60,000 nucleotides of DNA, from contig NC_087083.1 in NCBI RefSeq assembly GCF_026151205.1, forward strand, positions 4,506,460 to 4,566,459. The letters run 5' to 3'. This document shows, piece after piece, positions 23,340 to 37,369 of the stretch (its first letter is position 1; every line of letters starts with the position of its first letter). The notes beneath the pieces were generated by a model. The model was not told the DNA's origin and did no database searches. It saw only the letters and a list, made by a program, of their open reading frames with translations. The DNA comes from Bolinopsis microptera. Its lineage: Eukaryota > Ctenophora > Tentaculata > Lobata > Bolinopsidae. Both the position numbers and the translations under genes were made by a program.

Positions 23340-23710
23340 TTATACTTTATAATCACTAGCAGGAACCCGTCAAACCTTTAAGACTGGTGTCAAGGCTCTT
23401 TGGTGGCCGGATCAGTTTCCTACCCTAAAGTCTCCCAGTGAAAATAATTATTACCTATTTAATTCGCGTTTTTGACACCACTTGGGGGTCCAAATTTTGG
23501 GTACTAAAATTCTTATTCCTTGGCCAATTTTCGATTTTTTCATGCTGATTTGAAGGCCATTAAAGCATTTGAATCAGTTAAAAAAGTTTCAGTTTTATAT
23601 CTTGTACGGTTTTTGCGGAAACCCGTGTTAAAGTTGATGCCGTGGTGTCAGTAAAATGGTGCGGATAAATAAATATATATATATCGTCTCGCTTTATATA
23701 TAGTAAGATG
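23340..23710 (-). repeat. Dispersed repeat, copy 2 (inverted relative to 9290-9650)
   Basis: It shares, in reverse orientation, ctagcaggaacccgtc, gtttttgacaccacttgggg, attccttggccaat, tttttcatgctgatttga, atatcgtctcgctttatata and tatagtaagat with the copy at 9.3 kb. The two copies differ by many substitutions and an insertion near 23400-23430. Confidence 0.75.
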
Positions 23711-23938
23711 CAGATATGGCGGAGTGATAGGCCGAGCGCCGCCCAGTTAATTCCATATTAAATTTTAAAATCGTATACATTTCTATGTAACACTGTCACT
23801 GTAACTAACCATATGGTTATTGTTTATGCAACCTGATATGACACGGATCTGTGCAAAATGGTAATACTATAATACTAACTCGAAATAATATGCTATCAAT
23901 TAGTGCTTAGCTTAAGCTAGCTCACAGGGAGACGTAAG

Positions 23939-24150
23939 TGCAGTGCAAAGTAATCGCTGCTAACTGCATGCTGCTGACTGTTGCTAACTTAAACTACTGC
24001 TGACTGCTGCTAACTGCTGCTGACTGCTGCTAACTGCTGCTGACTGCTGCTAACTGCTGCTAACTGCTGCAAATGGCGCGCGCGCGACACCAGCAGTTAG
24101 CAGCAGTCAACAGCAGTTAGCAGCGGTCAGCAGCAGTTAGCAGCAGTTTC
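23939..24150. repeat. TGC/GCA repeat hairpin (ctgctgctaa / ttagcagcag)
   Basis: From 23985 to 24068 the units ctgctgctaa and ctgctgctga alternate. After gcgcgcgcgcg the inverse units ttagcagcag and tcaacagcag follow to about 24150, so the whole block can fold into one long hairpin. Scattered copies of the same words recur at 24350 and 24800-24860. A further perfect hairpin, aactttgtggag / ctccacaaagtt, sits at 24250-24280. Confidence 0.85.
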
Positions 24151-24631
24151 TTTGCACTTTAGTTTTCCTTTGAGTTGAATTGGATACGCGTGCATCGTCG
24201 CGCGCCATGAATACCAATTTAATTCAGATTTCAGAATATTGCGCAAAATAACTTTGTGGAGTGACAAACTCCACAAAGTTATAACTAATTATAGGGCACG
24301 TACGCTTGCAGGCAGGCACGGCACAGGAGGAGCAAAGTGCAAAGAATTAGCTGCTAACTGCTACTCACTAGTGCAAACTGCTTATGATTTCGTATATACA
24401 TACTTTGGGAGTCCTGGAATGCAGCCAGCAGGAGTTGCATTCTGTTTGACCATTGTTAATGGTCAGGCCCGGCGCGCGCTACTTCGTAACATTTCAAGAA
24501 GAAAGCGGCGCGCGCTACTTCGAAGAAATTTAGACGATCGCGAGTAACATCCGTCAACATTCTGTGCGGGCACGGCCCGGTGATAAGGCCTCCTTCTTTT
24601 TAGTAAGAGGCCAGAAACCGTTGACCAGAAC

Positions 24632-24805
<174 letters not shown>

Positions 24806-25263
24806 CAAACTGCTACTAAGCTAATTGCTACTAACTGCTATACTAACTGCTGCAAATGGTTCGCGCAGCAGTTTAGGGATTACCTAGGGGACCGGCCCGG
24901 ATCAAGCTTTTATATGCATATGTTCATAAACATAACCGTGAACCTAATATATTTGAACCCTCTCAAACGCGCAAGCTGGCGCGTTTTTGTTTTTGCGATT
25001 TTACAATCCAATAATCAGATTTTACAATTTAACAACTCAGTGCGCGGCTATTTTTATTGATTTTTTGTATTTAGCGTGCGCGTGCAAGTGTTTAAATGTT
25101 TTTATTCGAGGCAGCAATTGATTATAAACAATAAACGATTTGATAGTGAATGATGGTCGGTCATAAGCGAGTGATGAGAGTGGAGAGAACAAATTAAGAA
25201 GCAAGCCCTAAACGCAGCTAGCTGGGTAATACTAAATAACAACAAATAATCTGCTTTCCCATT

Positions 25264-25446
25264 TTATTAAATCGCTCGCCCAAATTTTTAAAAATTTTTG
25301 TGAAAATTCATACTTTTTCGATCAAAATAAGTTTTATATTGAAATACCTCCACCGCCCGGCCAGCCAGTAAGGTTTTCTGAAATTATTCGGCTGCTAAAT
25401 CGCATAAACTCAAAGTCACGTGATAATCTTTGGGCGAGCGAATTAG
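25264..25446. mobile_element. MITE-like element with tcgctcgcccaaa ends
   Basis: Terminal inverted repeats tcgctcgcccaaa (25264) and tttgggcgagcga (about 25430) bound about 180 bases. A related end plus a tcacgtga word recurs at 57189-57215 (attcgctcgcccaaaatttt), so this is a family. Non-coding. Confidence 0.65.
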
Positions 25447-25975
25447 TAATAGTTTGACATACGTTGCATGCCACTTTTCGCGCGCGAAGCGCACGCCGCC
25501 GAAGGCGCGGCGGAAAAGTATATATCTCTGTATATATACTCTAGTTCGTCACTTACTCAGTTGCTAACTGTTTAAAGTCGGTTGTGCAATGCTTGTTCAT
25601 GCAGAAAAGCCGGAATACATTGTGGATAAACCTGCCTTAAATGTCAGGGACAATTGCACCTAATGTGCCAGATGAGGTCTCATAAAGTAGACTCTTATCT
25701 AGTATTATAATATGGTTATTTTATAAAGTACTGCTTCGATTTCCCGATATTTGTTTAGTGAATAGTTGTTTATTATTAATGTTACGTAATTTTAAATATT
25801 TTTGATCGAAAATAATTTTATAATTTTTGGAATATTGTTTAATAATGATTAAACTAATTAATTAATTATATAATAAATGGTTGTCAGATAAAAAGTTGTT
25901 CTCTCTACTGTTTTGAACACATCAGTTTAATCTAGAACTTTCTAAGACATCAGAAGTCGTTTTTTATTGGACACT

Positions 25976-26380
25976 ATCAGTCGCGGAGTAGAAGAGTCCG
26001 CGGCGGAGCCGCACGGACTCCGAGCGGACTCCGGCGTGATCCGCTCTAAAATGTTATATTTACACTGGACTCGAGTAACATTTAGGCGGAGGACTCCGAG
26101 CGGAGCCGAGCGGAATCCGAGCGACTCGAGCGGACTTTAAAGTCCGCCGCGGGACTACGAGCGGCTACGCGGCGGATCGGCAGAGGGTCCGCCGCAGGGG
26201 TAAGCCACTAGGCGGACTCCGGTCCGCTGCGGACTGGTCGGAGTGCTTGGCTGACTCGCCGGACCTCTCCGCCAGACTTGAATCCGCCGGAGTCCGCAAG
26301 CTCGGGAGGACTTCCGCTCGGAGTCCGCCGGACATCCCACAAGAGTCCATTGACTTCCGACCTCCGACTTCCGACTCAAT
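25976..26380. repeat. GC-rich inverted-word block, unit 1
   Basis: Dense repetition of ggactccg, its inverse cggagtcc, and gcggactccg / cggagtccgc in a sequence that is otherwise AT-rich. The whole ~400 bases can fold into many alternative stems. It corresponds to 31345-31735, 36735-37130 and 42115-42530. Open frames across it on both strands are frame-inconsistent between copies and are not genes. Confidence 0.85.
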
Positions 26381-26639
26381 CGGCTAAATTTGTCACGTTG
26401 ACATACAACATAGCATTTTGCATATATTGTGGTCAGATTGAAAAGTCGCTAGTGATAAAACCTTAACCATTACCCTAACAATGTCATATTGTAAAACTCT
26501 CGTACTAACTTTCGACCTATAATGTATAATACGTTGACCCTTAACACTCCACCAAACCGTCCGCAGCGAAATATCAATGTCATTGATATCTCTCCAGGGC
26601 TTTACAGTTTCTTCTGGTCGCAAGATTATATATGAATAT

Positions 26640-27945
26640 ACATTATGGCTTCAGAAAAATCATTCGGAAGCATGCACTTAACTTCTCTGTCGACTACATT
26701 GGAAAAAATCACTAAGAGATAAAAGCATGTATAGGCATCTTCATGATTTAAGTAAAGCTTTTGATACAATCTGTCATGATAAACTGCTTAAAAAACTGAA
26801 TGATTATGATTTCGAGGGACTGCAAATAAATTAATTGCACAGGTTTCCTCTCTAATTAGGCAGCAATATGTTTCAGTACTTGGAGAAGAAGATCGAAAAA
26901 CTGTTGTACTATTTGGTGCAATGCCTCAGGGGTCAGTATTAGGTCCCCTTGCTTTTCATTATCTACATCATGAAATAGATAGAGTATCTGACCTAGGTAA
27001 GTTTATACTTTTTGCCGATGACACCAATATTTGTTGTTGATAAATGTATAAATAACACTTTACTGCCAAAGCTAACAAAATCTTAACTTGTCTCAATATA
27101 TGAAGTGTACTGGCTGCATTCAACACAAAAGAATTGTTGTTTGTTATATCACTTTAAGCAGAACTGTAGAAATGAACCAGATTCAACTCTAATGAATTAG
27201 AACTGGACCACTGAATAATTTGAATATTTAAAAAGGTAGAGGAAAACTATGTTTCTTGGGTCATTATTGACAAAAAATGAACTGGGATGCTCAACTGAGA
27301 GCGTTAAATCGTAAATGAAATGTGAGATGGTAGACTATGTGGAATCAGACGCTGTGTACCTTTAAACACTCTATATGGACCTGTACCACACCCTTTTTGA
27401 ATTCACACCTATGTTATGGAATATCTGTTTGGGGGTGTATCAATAATAATCTAGAAGCCATATTTAAACACAAAAGAAATGATAAGAATTCTCTTTGGTG
27501 ATAATGATGCGTACTTCAATAAGTTCAAAAACATTGTGCCAGAGTAAGGACTATCAATAGGGATAAGAACGGTAAAGTTATCAAGCAGATGTTAGGCAAA
27601 GATTTCTTTGAACTAGAACACAGTTAAACCAATCTGTAAACGAGATAACTTCCTGACTGTTCACAATCTTCATAAAGTTGCCACTGTTTATGGAAATGTT
27701 TAAAATTAATTAAGTTCCAATCACCAGTCTCAATGTCCTCTCTTTATTCAACAGGTCACCAAGGACGAGTCAAATTTACCTCATCCCACCCCACTCCGTC
27801 CTACTATTATCTACCAATCAACCAGTATTTGGAATCACTGCCGTAAGTCATCGGATCTGTGAAATAGAATTCCCACTCCTATCTGTATATTCAAGAATAA
27901 TCTTAAGAAAGCTTTGTTTGAAATACAATCTAAATTATGACAGTC
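26640..27945 (+). pseudogene. LINE reverse transcriptase, array copy 1 (frameshifted)
   Basis: Pieces of a non-LTR RT are readable across frameshifts: DLSKAFDTICHDKLLKKL (first catalytic Asp block, about 26746-26800), PQGSVLGP (about 26925-26950), KFILFADDTN (about 27000-27032), then FLG-type and LYHTLFESHLCYGISVWG-like blocks, and a C-terminal TSIWNH block near 27815. Known role of the family: target-primed reverse transcription of its own RNA. Here single-base indels break the frame every few dozen codons. No endonuclease domain was recognised in the unit. Confidence 0.8.
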
Positions 27946-30900
27946 AAATATGGTGCAGTTAAACTTTGATGCAAATGAAATTATCGTTGAAATTGGTTAA
28001 TTAAACTAACTTAAATAATATGAGTAAACCACGGTAGTTATTGCAAAGAACCATAGACAAGGGTATCCAGAACCTTATTATTTATATCATAAGAGACGAA
28101 ACAAAAACGAATAAATACTAAACATATTTTAAAATCCTGCGGGCCCGGATCCGTTGTTTTCCTATCTGCCTCTCCAAACCCCTACCTTCCCCTTTCTTCA
28201 GGTTTATTCTTCAATTTTTAATTAGATACAGATATATTTTCTTTCGAATTAGTAATGGCTTTATAACATTATTTGGTATCGTATGTATGTTGTGTTTTAG
28301 TGTTTGGAAACTAGGGTTATGTCGCGGTATATTTGAGAATTTGAGGATCCACGACGTCTGTTCCCATGGGTTGAGTTGTAAGCTGAGTATTTGTTAAATC
28401 GCCTTACTTCGTATGGTGAAACATCGACAGGTATTTGCCTTGACTTGCGGACGAGTGTTGCCCACGGGGATCAAAAAATATGATCACCATGAACATTACT
28501 TTGACCACGTGAACTTATCAATGACTGTATTGATTCATTTAATTTTATTAGTATTTTTTAGCTAGGTTTATAGTAGATACACAACGATCACAGAATTAGA
28601 AGAGCACAATTGGGCTCTTTGTTCTGCGACGGTGTTTCCTCAGGTGGGCCGACAGGTTTTTGTTGTGTAGTAGTGCAGGGGCAATAACACGCTTTAAATA
28701 TCAATGAATGTAAACTTTGTTAATTGACATAGGCCCACAGTTTATGTGGTTAAGAACTAATTTATGGTCAACATTATATATCGTAGAAGGGCATGATTTA
28801 CCCACACAATAAGCATCTGGATCGGATAATTAGCAAACAAGGATTATAATGACATTTTAAACATGGACACCAGCTATACAACAGTAATCATAGCTCCAAA
28901 ATAAATAAATTGATTACATGAAAACATCTGGCCTGATTTATCACATTGTGGTCCCCTGGGGTTCGTTTAAGCCCCTTACAGGCAAACTGGGTACTTTTAC
29001 CGCCACAATAAAAACTAGCAGCACATTACTGTCATAAACTGTAACCAACTATTTAAAAATAAGATATCTTTGCTAGAATTTACTTTTTAAGCCCATAGAG
29101 ACTATCTTCTCAATTTTAAATTTAAAAATAACATTTTACCCTAACTATGATGTGGTGGCATTTCATACTTAACTAAATTCAAAACTGTGAAAAGTCAATA
29201 GATTATTAGTCACACAAAATTATAGTTTAAATTTAAGACATACATTTTGCATTGTGTTTCCATTATTAGAATTTTGATATGTATTATTGAATAAATTGGT
29301 AATAAATTTAACTTTCTGTTTTATTAACTTTTGTTTTATTAATTCTGAATGTTGTTCAATGACCAGTTCGCCACAAAATGTTCAAAATTATGTAGGAGGG
29401 TTAAAGGACACAATTGTAGTAGTGCTTTCTTTGTGCCAGTTGACTACAATGAAACATGTGCGGAGTATTCTCCAGACGGCATTTTATCGGAAGATGCGTG
29501 TTATTTATTGGTTTTGCAAAAGCCAGGCCAAATTTTGTTTTATATTTTTGTGTTAGCCGTTGACATACCAGGTTGCAGAGTATTATAAACACTAAACAAT
29601 ATACACTATACAAAGTTGCTAATACAATATCATGCAGAGTCGATCTTGATGCAAACGTCAGGACACCACGTTCCAGCCGCCATGTACGTTAAGGAACACC
29701 GAAACACGGAGGTTTAGGTGTCATTTTTGTAAAATCACTTTTTGGATGGATAATTCAAGTTAATTGTTGAAGAAAAATTACAGTTCACTGCAACTTATAG
29801 CGTTATGTCATGGGTATGATTAACGGCCAAGATAAAAGTACCGTGCGAGCATAAGAAACCCGCGCAAAAGTTGAGGGGTAGGGAGTAGCTTCGGCGCGCT
29901 TTTACATTTTATTACGTAACTAGCGCCCGTTCGAAACGGCAATATTTAAGTAATTAACGATTTGTGTTAAATAAATTCCACGTTTTTATCAAAATCTAGC
30001 ATGTCCAAAATGTTAAAGTTGGTCATTATGCCACTCATTATCGAAACCTGCTTTGGGCATCTAGAAGAGATCGGTTAGCTTGATTTGATTGAGTTACAGG
30101 ATTGTGTTCACAAAGTCAGGTTTATTCTGTGGTTGGAGCACTTGAATTGAATTCCAAAGCCAAGAAGATTTATAAATTAAAGTTATGGCTTGGCTTTGGG
30201 TGTATAGACGGTCAATCCTCAGTTCAGGACATGTTAAGTAAAGGTGAGAGATATGGTGTACCCTATATTTTCACTTATTTTAAAAAGTTCAGTTATAGTG
30301 CGAAGTTTGTAAAGATTATGAACAGTAAGGAGTTTATGACTGTTAAATAATGTTTGGTTGATTCCTTGGCAATTAAGAATTCAGCTCCTAGTTTTTGACA
30401 ACATAAGGGTCTAACAGTTTATATGAACTACCGATGTAGACTCCCCCTAAACTTGGAGGCCTACGTAAACACGATACTGCTGTGCCACGGCTTTCAATGG
30501 ATCAGTCACCACAGGTTGGAATCCAGAATTGTTAAGGATCGGCTATTCAGAACGATCGCATCTACGATGAAAGTGATACATAGATGCTTTTTATTCGGCA
30601 AATTAACACAGCAAAACCATTCAAGCTTTGTGGGAGAACTTTTGATGCTGCAGGTTGATTTAATCACATTCGAGATGACTAGATGAAGATAGACTTTCAG
30701 TTCTTGAAAACAGAAGTCGCAATCTTCAACAGCAGACATCAAGTGGGAACAGGCTCGCCAAAATATGGGGACCAAGCTGAACAACATTCTAATTCTGTTT
30801 ACCATCAGCTGCAGGCCGTATGATAATAATAACTAGATCGATAAGTGAGGGATGAAAGAAAATAATGGGGCGCATGTACAGTGACCACTCTTATGATAAG

Positions 30901-31344
30901 CTCCGAAAAAAGCTCATTTAAAACATTCCAGTTGCAACTGTTTAAAGTCAGGTTGTGGCATTCTTGTTCATGCAGAAAGCAGGAATTACATTGTGGTATC
31001 AACTGCCTTAAATGTCAGGGGACAATTGCACCAATGTGCCAGTCTGAGGACTTCATACAGTAAGACTCTTATCTAGTATATTAATATGGTCATATTTAAA
31101 GTACTGCTTCGATTTCCGATTAATTTAGTGAAAAGTTGTTTATTATCATGTTTACGTTAATTTTAAAATTTTTTGATCGAAAATAATTTATAATATTTGA
31201 ATATTTGTTTATAATAATTGATTATCTAATTAATTAACTTATCTAATCAATGGTAGTCAGATAAAGTTGTTCTCTTTCATGTTTTTTGAACACATCTGTT
31301 TTATCTAGAACTTTCTATGACATAAGAGTCGTTTTTATTGGGCA

Positions 31345-31735
31345 CTATCCGTCGCGGGAGTCAGAGTCGCGGGCGGGCCGACGGGACTCCGGAGCGGACT
31401 CCGGCGGTGTCCGCTAAATATGTATTTACACTGGACTCGAGTACATGTGCGGCTACGTGCGGAGCCGAGAGGACTTCCGAGGACGGACTCCGAGCGGATT
31501 AATAGTCCGCCGGCGGACTCGTGCGCTCTCCGCGGAGGCTCGGCAGAGTGTCCGCCGCAGAGTAAGAAACTAGGCGGACTCCGGTCCGCTGCGGACTCAG
31601 GCGGAGTGCTTGGCGGATCTCCGCCGGACCTCTCCGCCAGACTTGATCCGCGGAGTCCGCCAGACTCGGCGGACTCAGCTCGAGTCCGCCCGGACTCCAA
31701 CGAGTCCATGACTTCGACCTCGACTTCTACGACCC
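31345..31735. repeat. GC-rich inverted-word block, unit 2
   Basis: Same arrangement of ggactccg / cggagtcc words as unit 1 with scattered indels. Two opposite 107-124-codon frames cross it, both explained by the repeat words. Confidence 0.85.
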
Positions 31736-31887
31736 TCGGCTAAATTGTCACGTGACATTTCAACATGCAATTTTGCAATATTTGGTCAGATGAAAAAGGT
31801 CGCTAGTTGATACAACCTTAATCCATTAACATCACAATGTCAATGTGTACAAACTTAGTTCCTAACTTTGACCTATATTGTTAAACG

Positions 31888-33285
31888 TTGACACTAACCC
31901 TCCACCAAAACGTCCGCAGCGATAAATCACCTGTCATTGATATTCTCCAGGCTTTACAGTTTCTTCCAGTCGCAAGGATTATTTATGGAAATTCAATATG
32001 GCTCAGAAAAAATCGTCGAAAAGCCATGCACTTAACTTCTCTTGTCGACTACATTGAAAAATCCACTAGAGATAAAAATCATGTACTAGGCTTCTTCATT
32101 GATTTAAGTAAAGATTTTGATACAATCTGTCATGATAAACTGCTTAAAAAACTGAATGGATTATGGAATTCGAGGGACTGAAAAAAATTTATAGCCGTTA
32201 CCTCTCTAATAGGCAGCAATTTGTTTCAGTACTTGGAGAGAATCCGAAAAACTGTCTGTAATATTTGGTGTGCATCTGGGGTCAGTATTAGGTCCCTTGC
32301 TTTTCATTATCTAATTACAATGAAATATAATAGAGTATCTGACTAGGTAAGTTTACTTTTGCCGATGGACACCAACATATTTGTTGTAGATAAAGGTATT
32401 AAAACAATTTACTGCAAAGCTAACAAAATTCTTAAACTTGGTTCATCAAATATATGACAGAGTACTTGCTGATATCAACACAAGAAATGTTGTTATATCA
32501 CACTTTAGCCGAACTGTAGAATGAAAAGATTCAAACACTAATGAATTAGAACTGACACTGAATAATATATAATTAATAAAGGTAGAGGATACTAAGTTTC
32601 TTGGAGTCATTATTGACAAAAACTGAATGGGGATGCTCACTTGAGAGCGTTAAATCGTAAATGAAATGTGAGATTGGTATTGACTATGTGGAATCAGTAG
32701 CTGTGTACCTAAAACACTCTATAAGGACATGATACAACACCTTTTTGAATCACACCTTATGGTATGGATATCTGTTTGGGGAGGTGTATCAATAATAAAC
32801 TAGAAGCCATATTAAAAACACAAAAGAATTGCATAAGGAATTCTTCGAGTTGGCTGATAATGATGCGTACTTCAATAAGTTAAAACATGTGCAGAGAGTA
32901 AGGCATATCCACTAGGGTATAGGAAGTAATGTTATATTGCAATGTTAGCGCAAAGTTTCTTTGAACTAGACACAGCTAACCAATCTGTAACGAGTATTAC
33001 TTCCAGGACTGTACAAAATTTAATTATGTTGCAATGTTTACTGGAAAATCAGTTTAAAATTAAATCTAAGTTCCATTCACAAGTCTCAATGTTATCTTTA
33101 TTCAAAGGTCTTCACCTAGAAGAGAAAACTACCTCTCCACCCATCCGTCCTCACTTTATTCTTACAATCAAACCCGTATTTTGGAATCACTTGCAGAAGT
33201 CAACGAGTGAAATTGACTTCTCCAATCCTATTTCAGTATATTTCATAGATATCTTAAGAATGCTTTGTAGAAATACAATCTAAAT
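31888..33285 (+). pseudogene. LINE reverse transcriptase, array copy 2 (frameshifted)
   Basis: This is the best-preserved start: one frame (31888-32181) reads RKNRRKAMHLTSLVDYIEKS and then HVLGFFIDLSKDFDTICHD. Relative to copy 1 the A of SKAF is D here (gat for gct). The FADD box is frameshifted (gccgatggacacc, near 32360), and an SKFHSQVSMLSLF-type C-terminal frame (32942-33283) survives. Broken; see copy 1 for family role. Confidence 0.8.
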
Positions 33286-36200
33286 ATGACAGGACTAACT
33301 ATGGTGCAGTTACAACTTTGATGCAAATGAATTATCAATTGAATTAGGTTAATTAACTAAACTTAATCATATGTGTAAAACCACGGTGTTATTGCAAAGG
33401 GAAACCAGGCAAGGGTTCAGACCTATATATTAAGCTATGAGACGAAAACCAAAACGAATCATCATACAACACAAATTTTAAAAGACTGCGGCAACCAGGA
33501 TCCTGTTGCTTTCCTACTCTGCCTCTCCCAAAAACCCCTCTCCTTCCCCTTCTTAGGTTTATTCTTCAATTTTTTAAATTAGTAGCAGATATATTTATTT
33601 TTTTTCGAATAAGTATGGCATTATTACATTATTTGGTAATCGTATGTATGTTGTGTTTAGTGTTTGCTAACTAGGTATGTGCTGTATATTTGAAGAATTT
33701 TGAGGCTCACGAAGTCTCATGTCCCATGGGTTGAGTTGTAGCTGAGTATATGTTCAAATCGCCTTACTTCGTATGGTGAACATCGACAGGGTTTTGCCTT
33801 GACACTTTCGGACGATGTGTTTGCCACGGGGATCAAAAAATTTGATCACTCATGAAACATTACTATTTGACTGTGAACTTATTCAACGACTGTAATGATT
33901 CCATTACATTTTTCTTAGTATATTTAGCTAGTTATAGTAGATAAACACGATCACTGATAGAAGAGCACTATTGGGCGCTTTGTTTGCGACCTGTGTTTCT
34001 CGGCGGGCCGACCCAGACCAGGTTTTTGTTGTGTAGTAGTGATGGGGAAAAAAAACACGCTTCTAAATATCAATGAATGTAATTATTGTTAATTGACATT
34101 TAGTGCCACAGTGTATGTGGTAAAAAACAAATTTATGGTCAAACAAAAAAACAATATATATCGTTGAAAGGGGCATGATTTACCAACATCACTAAAGCAT
34201 CTGGATGGATTAATTAGCACACAAGGATAAACTGACCTTTAAACAAGACCACCAGATATACCACGGAATCATAGCTCCGAATAAATAAATTGCTCTACAT
34301 AGAAACATCTGGCCATGATCTTATCACATTGTGGTCCCCTGGGGTTCGGTAAAGCCCTTACAGGCAACTGGGTCCTTTTACCAGCCAATAAACTAGTCAT
34401 GCCCTGTACTGTCATAAACTGTAAACCAACTATTTAAAAATAAGATATCTTTTGACTAGATTTACTTTTAAGCAATAGAGGCATTCATCTCAATTTTAAT
34501 ATTTAAAAATAACATTTCTTTTTACCCTAACTATGATGTGGTGGCATTTCATACTTAACTATAATTCAAATTTGAAAGTAAATAGAGTATTAGTCACAAC
34601 AAAATTATAGTTTAAGAAATCCATTTTGCATTGTGTTTCCATTATTAGAATTATGATTTGTATTGATTGAATATTGGTAATTAAATTTTAATGTTTGTTT
34701 TCATTAACTTTTTGTTTATTAATTCAGAATGTTGTTCAATGGTGTTCGCCACAAAAATGTTTCAAATTTTGTTGGAGGGTAAAGGACTCTTATTGCTAGT
34801 AGTGCTTCTTTGTGCCGTTGACTACACAGAACATTTTGCGGAGTTTCTCCAGACGGCTTTTTTCGGACGTGCGTGTTATTTACTTGGTTATGCACAAGCC
34901 AGGCCAACATTTTGTTTTTGTGTTAGAATTGCTACCAGGTTGCACGTGTATTATAAACACTAAACAATTATACACTATACAAATTTGCTAATACAATATC
35001 ATTGCAGTGTCGATCGAGCTGCATACGTCAGCACCACGTTCAGCCGCCAAGTAACGTTTAAGTGAACACGAAAACGAGTGATGTAGGTGTCATTTTGTAA
35101 ATCACTTTATGGATGGATATTCAGTAATTGTTGAAGAAAATTTACAGTCAATGACACCATATAGCGTTATTATGTCATGGGTCTGATTATCGGCCAAGAA
35201 TAACGTACGTGCGCGCATAAGAAACCCGCGCAAAATGTTGAGGGTAGGGAGTATAGCTGCGGAGCGCTTTTAACATATATTACGTACTTATTAGCGCCGT
35301 ACGGAAACGGCAAATATTAAGTAATTAGTATTGTTTACATAAATTCAACGTTTTTATCAATAATCTAGCCATGGTCCAAAACTGTTAAAGTTGTCATTAT
35401 GCCACTCATTATCGAACCTGCTTTGGGCATCTAGAAGAGATAGGTTTAGCACTTGATTTGATTGAGTTACAGGATGTGTTCGCAAAGTCAGGTTTTTTGT
35501 GGATGGAGGTCCTTGGGAATTGATTCCAAAGACAAGAAGAATTTATAAATAACAGTTTGCTTGGCTTTGGTGGTATTAGGACGCGTCTTCCCTCAGTTCA
35601 GACATGTTAAGTTATAGAGTAGAGAGATTTGGGTACCCTATATTTCACTATTTAAAAAGTTAGTTATAGTACGGAGTTTGTAAAGATTATGAATCCAGTT
35701 TGGGGTTTATGACTGTTAAATAATGGTTTGGTTGATTCCTTGGAATTGAAACGTATTCAGATCCTAGTTTTTGGAAAAATAAGGGTCTAACAAGTTTATT
35801 ATGAACTAACGATTTAGAATCCCCTAAACTTGGAGGCACCGATAAAACACGATTACTTGCGGTGCCACGGATTTCTCTGGGATCAGACACACCTGTTGGA
35901 TCCACGGAATTGGGTAAGGGATCGGCTATTAAGGAAACGATCGCATCTATCGATGAAAGTGTAATAGATGCTTGTTATTCGGCAAATTTACTCCAGCAAC
36001 CATAAAGCATGTCGTGATGAACTTTTGATGCTGCAGTTGTATTTCATCACAATCGAGATGCTAGATGAAGCTAGACTTTCAGTCTTGAACGAAGTCGCAA
36101 TCTTCTACAGCAGACACAAGTGGGAACAGACACCCGCCAACCATCTGGGACAGTGACACAACATTCTAATCTTGTTTTCCATCAGCTGCAGGCGTAGTAA

Positions 36201-36734
36201 GGATATAATAACCTGATCCGATAAGCTGAGGATGAAAAGAAGAATAATGGGGGCATGTACCAGTGACCACTATTTTGAATTAAAGTCTCCGTAGAGCTCA
36301 TTTAAAAACATCAGTTGCAACTGTTTGAAAGTCAGGTAGTGGGAATAGCTTGTTCATGCAGAAAAAGCAGGAATACATTGTGGATCAACCTGCTTAAATG
36401 TCAGGACAATTGCACCAATGTGCCAGGCTGAGGACTCATAGTAAGACTCTTAATCTAGTATATAATATGGTCATATATAAAGTACTGCTTCGATTTCCGA
36501 TTAATTTAGTGAAAGTTGTTTATTATCAATGTTACTTAATTTAAAATATTTTGATCGAAAATAATTTTATATTTTTTGAATATTTGTTGAATAATTGATT
36601 AACTAATTAATTTAATTATCTATTCATATGAAGTTGTCAGATAAAAAAGTTGTTATATTTACCTGTTTTTGAACACATCAGTTTAATCAGAACTTTTAAG
36701 ACATCAGAAGTCGTTTTTTTTGGGCACTATTCCG

Positions 36735-37130
36735 TCGCGGAAGTAGAGTCCGCGTGCGGAGGCAGGAATCCGAGCGGACTCCGGCGGTGCTCCGCTTAAA
36801 ATGTATTTACACTGGAATCGGAGTTTTTTTTTGGCGGATCCGTGCGGAGGCAGAGAGGACTCCGTCGGACTCCGGAGCGGACTTTAAGGTCCGACGCGGA
36901 CATCGAGCGGACGCCGCGGCGGCTCGGAAAGTGTCCGCCGCAGAGAGTAAGCAACTAGGCGGACTGCGGTCCGCTGAGGAATCCGGCGGAAGTGCTTGGG
37001 GACTCAGCCGGACCTCTCCGGCTCAGACTGGAATCGCAGGAGTACGCCAGCTCGGCGGACTCCGCTACGGAGGAAGCCGGAACCTCCAACAAGAGTCCTA
37101 TGACTTCCGGAACTCCGACATTCCGACCCT
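36735..37130. repeat. GC-rich inverted-word block, unit 3
   Basis: Same ggactccg / cggagtcc architecture. The 127-codon frame at 36754-37137 is specific to this copy's indels and is not a gene. Confidence 0.85.
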
Positions 37131-37369
37131 CGGCTAAATTTGTCACGTGAAATACAAATAGGCGTTTTGCAATATTGTGGTCAGATATGAAAAGGTCTTA
37201 GTGATATACCTTAACATTACCCTCACAAATGTCAATAGTGTACAATCTGTCCTAAATTTGACCCTATAAATGTATAAACGTTGACCCTAAACCCTCCACC
37301 AAAACCGTCCGCAGCGAAATTTCAAGTCATTGATATTCTCAGGCTTTACAGTTTCTTCCAGTCGCAAGG

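Noticed and set aside
24239-24547. 102-codon plus-strand frame with an Arg-rich end
   Set aside because: Lies among hairpins and repeats, has no recognisable domain, and the Arg-rich end is a repeated gcgcgcgctact word.
31335-31743. 107- and 124-codon frames in the GC-rich block
   Set aside because: Not preserved in the other three copies of the array and composed of ggactccg words.
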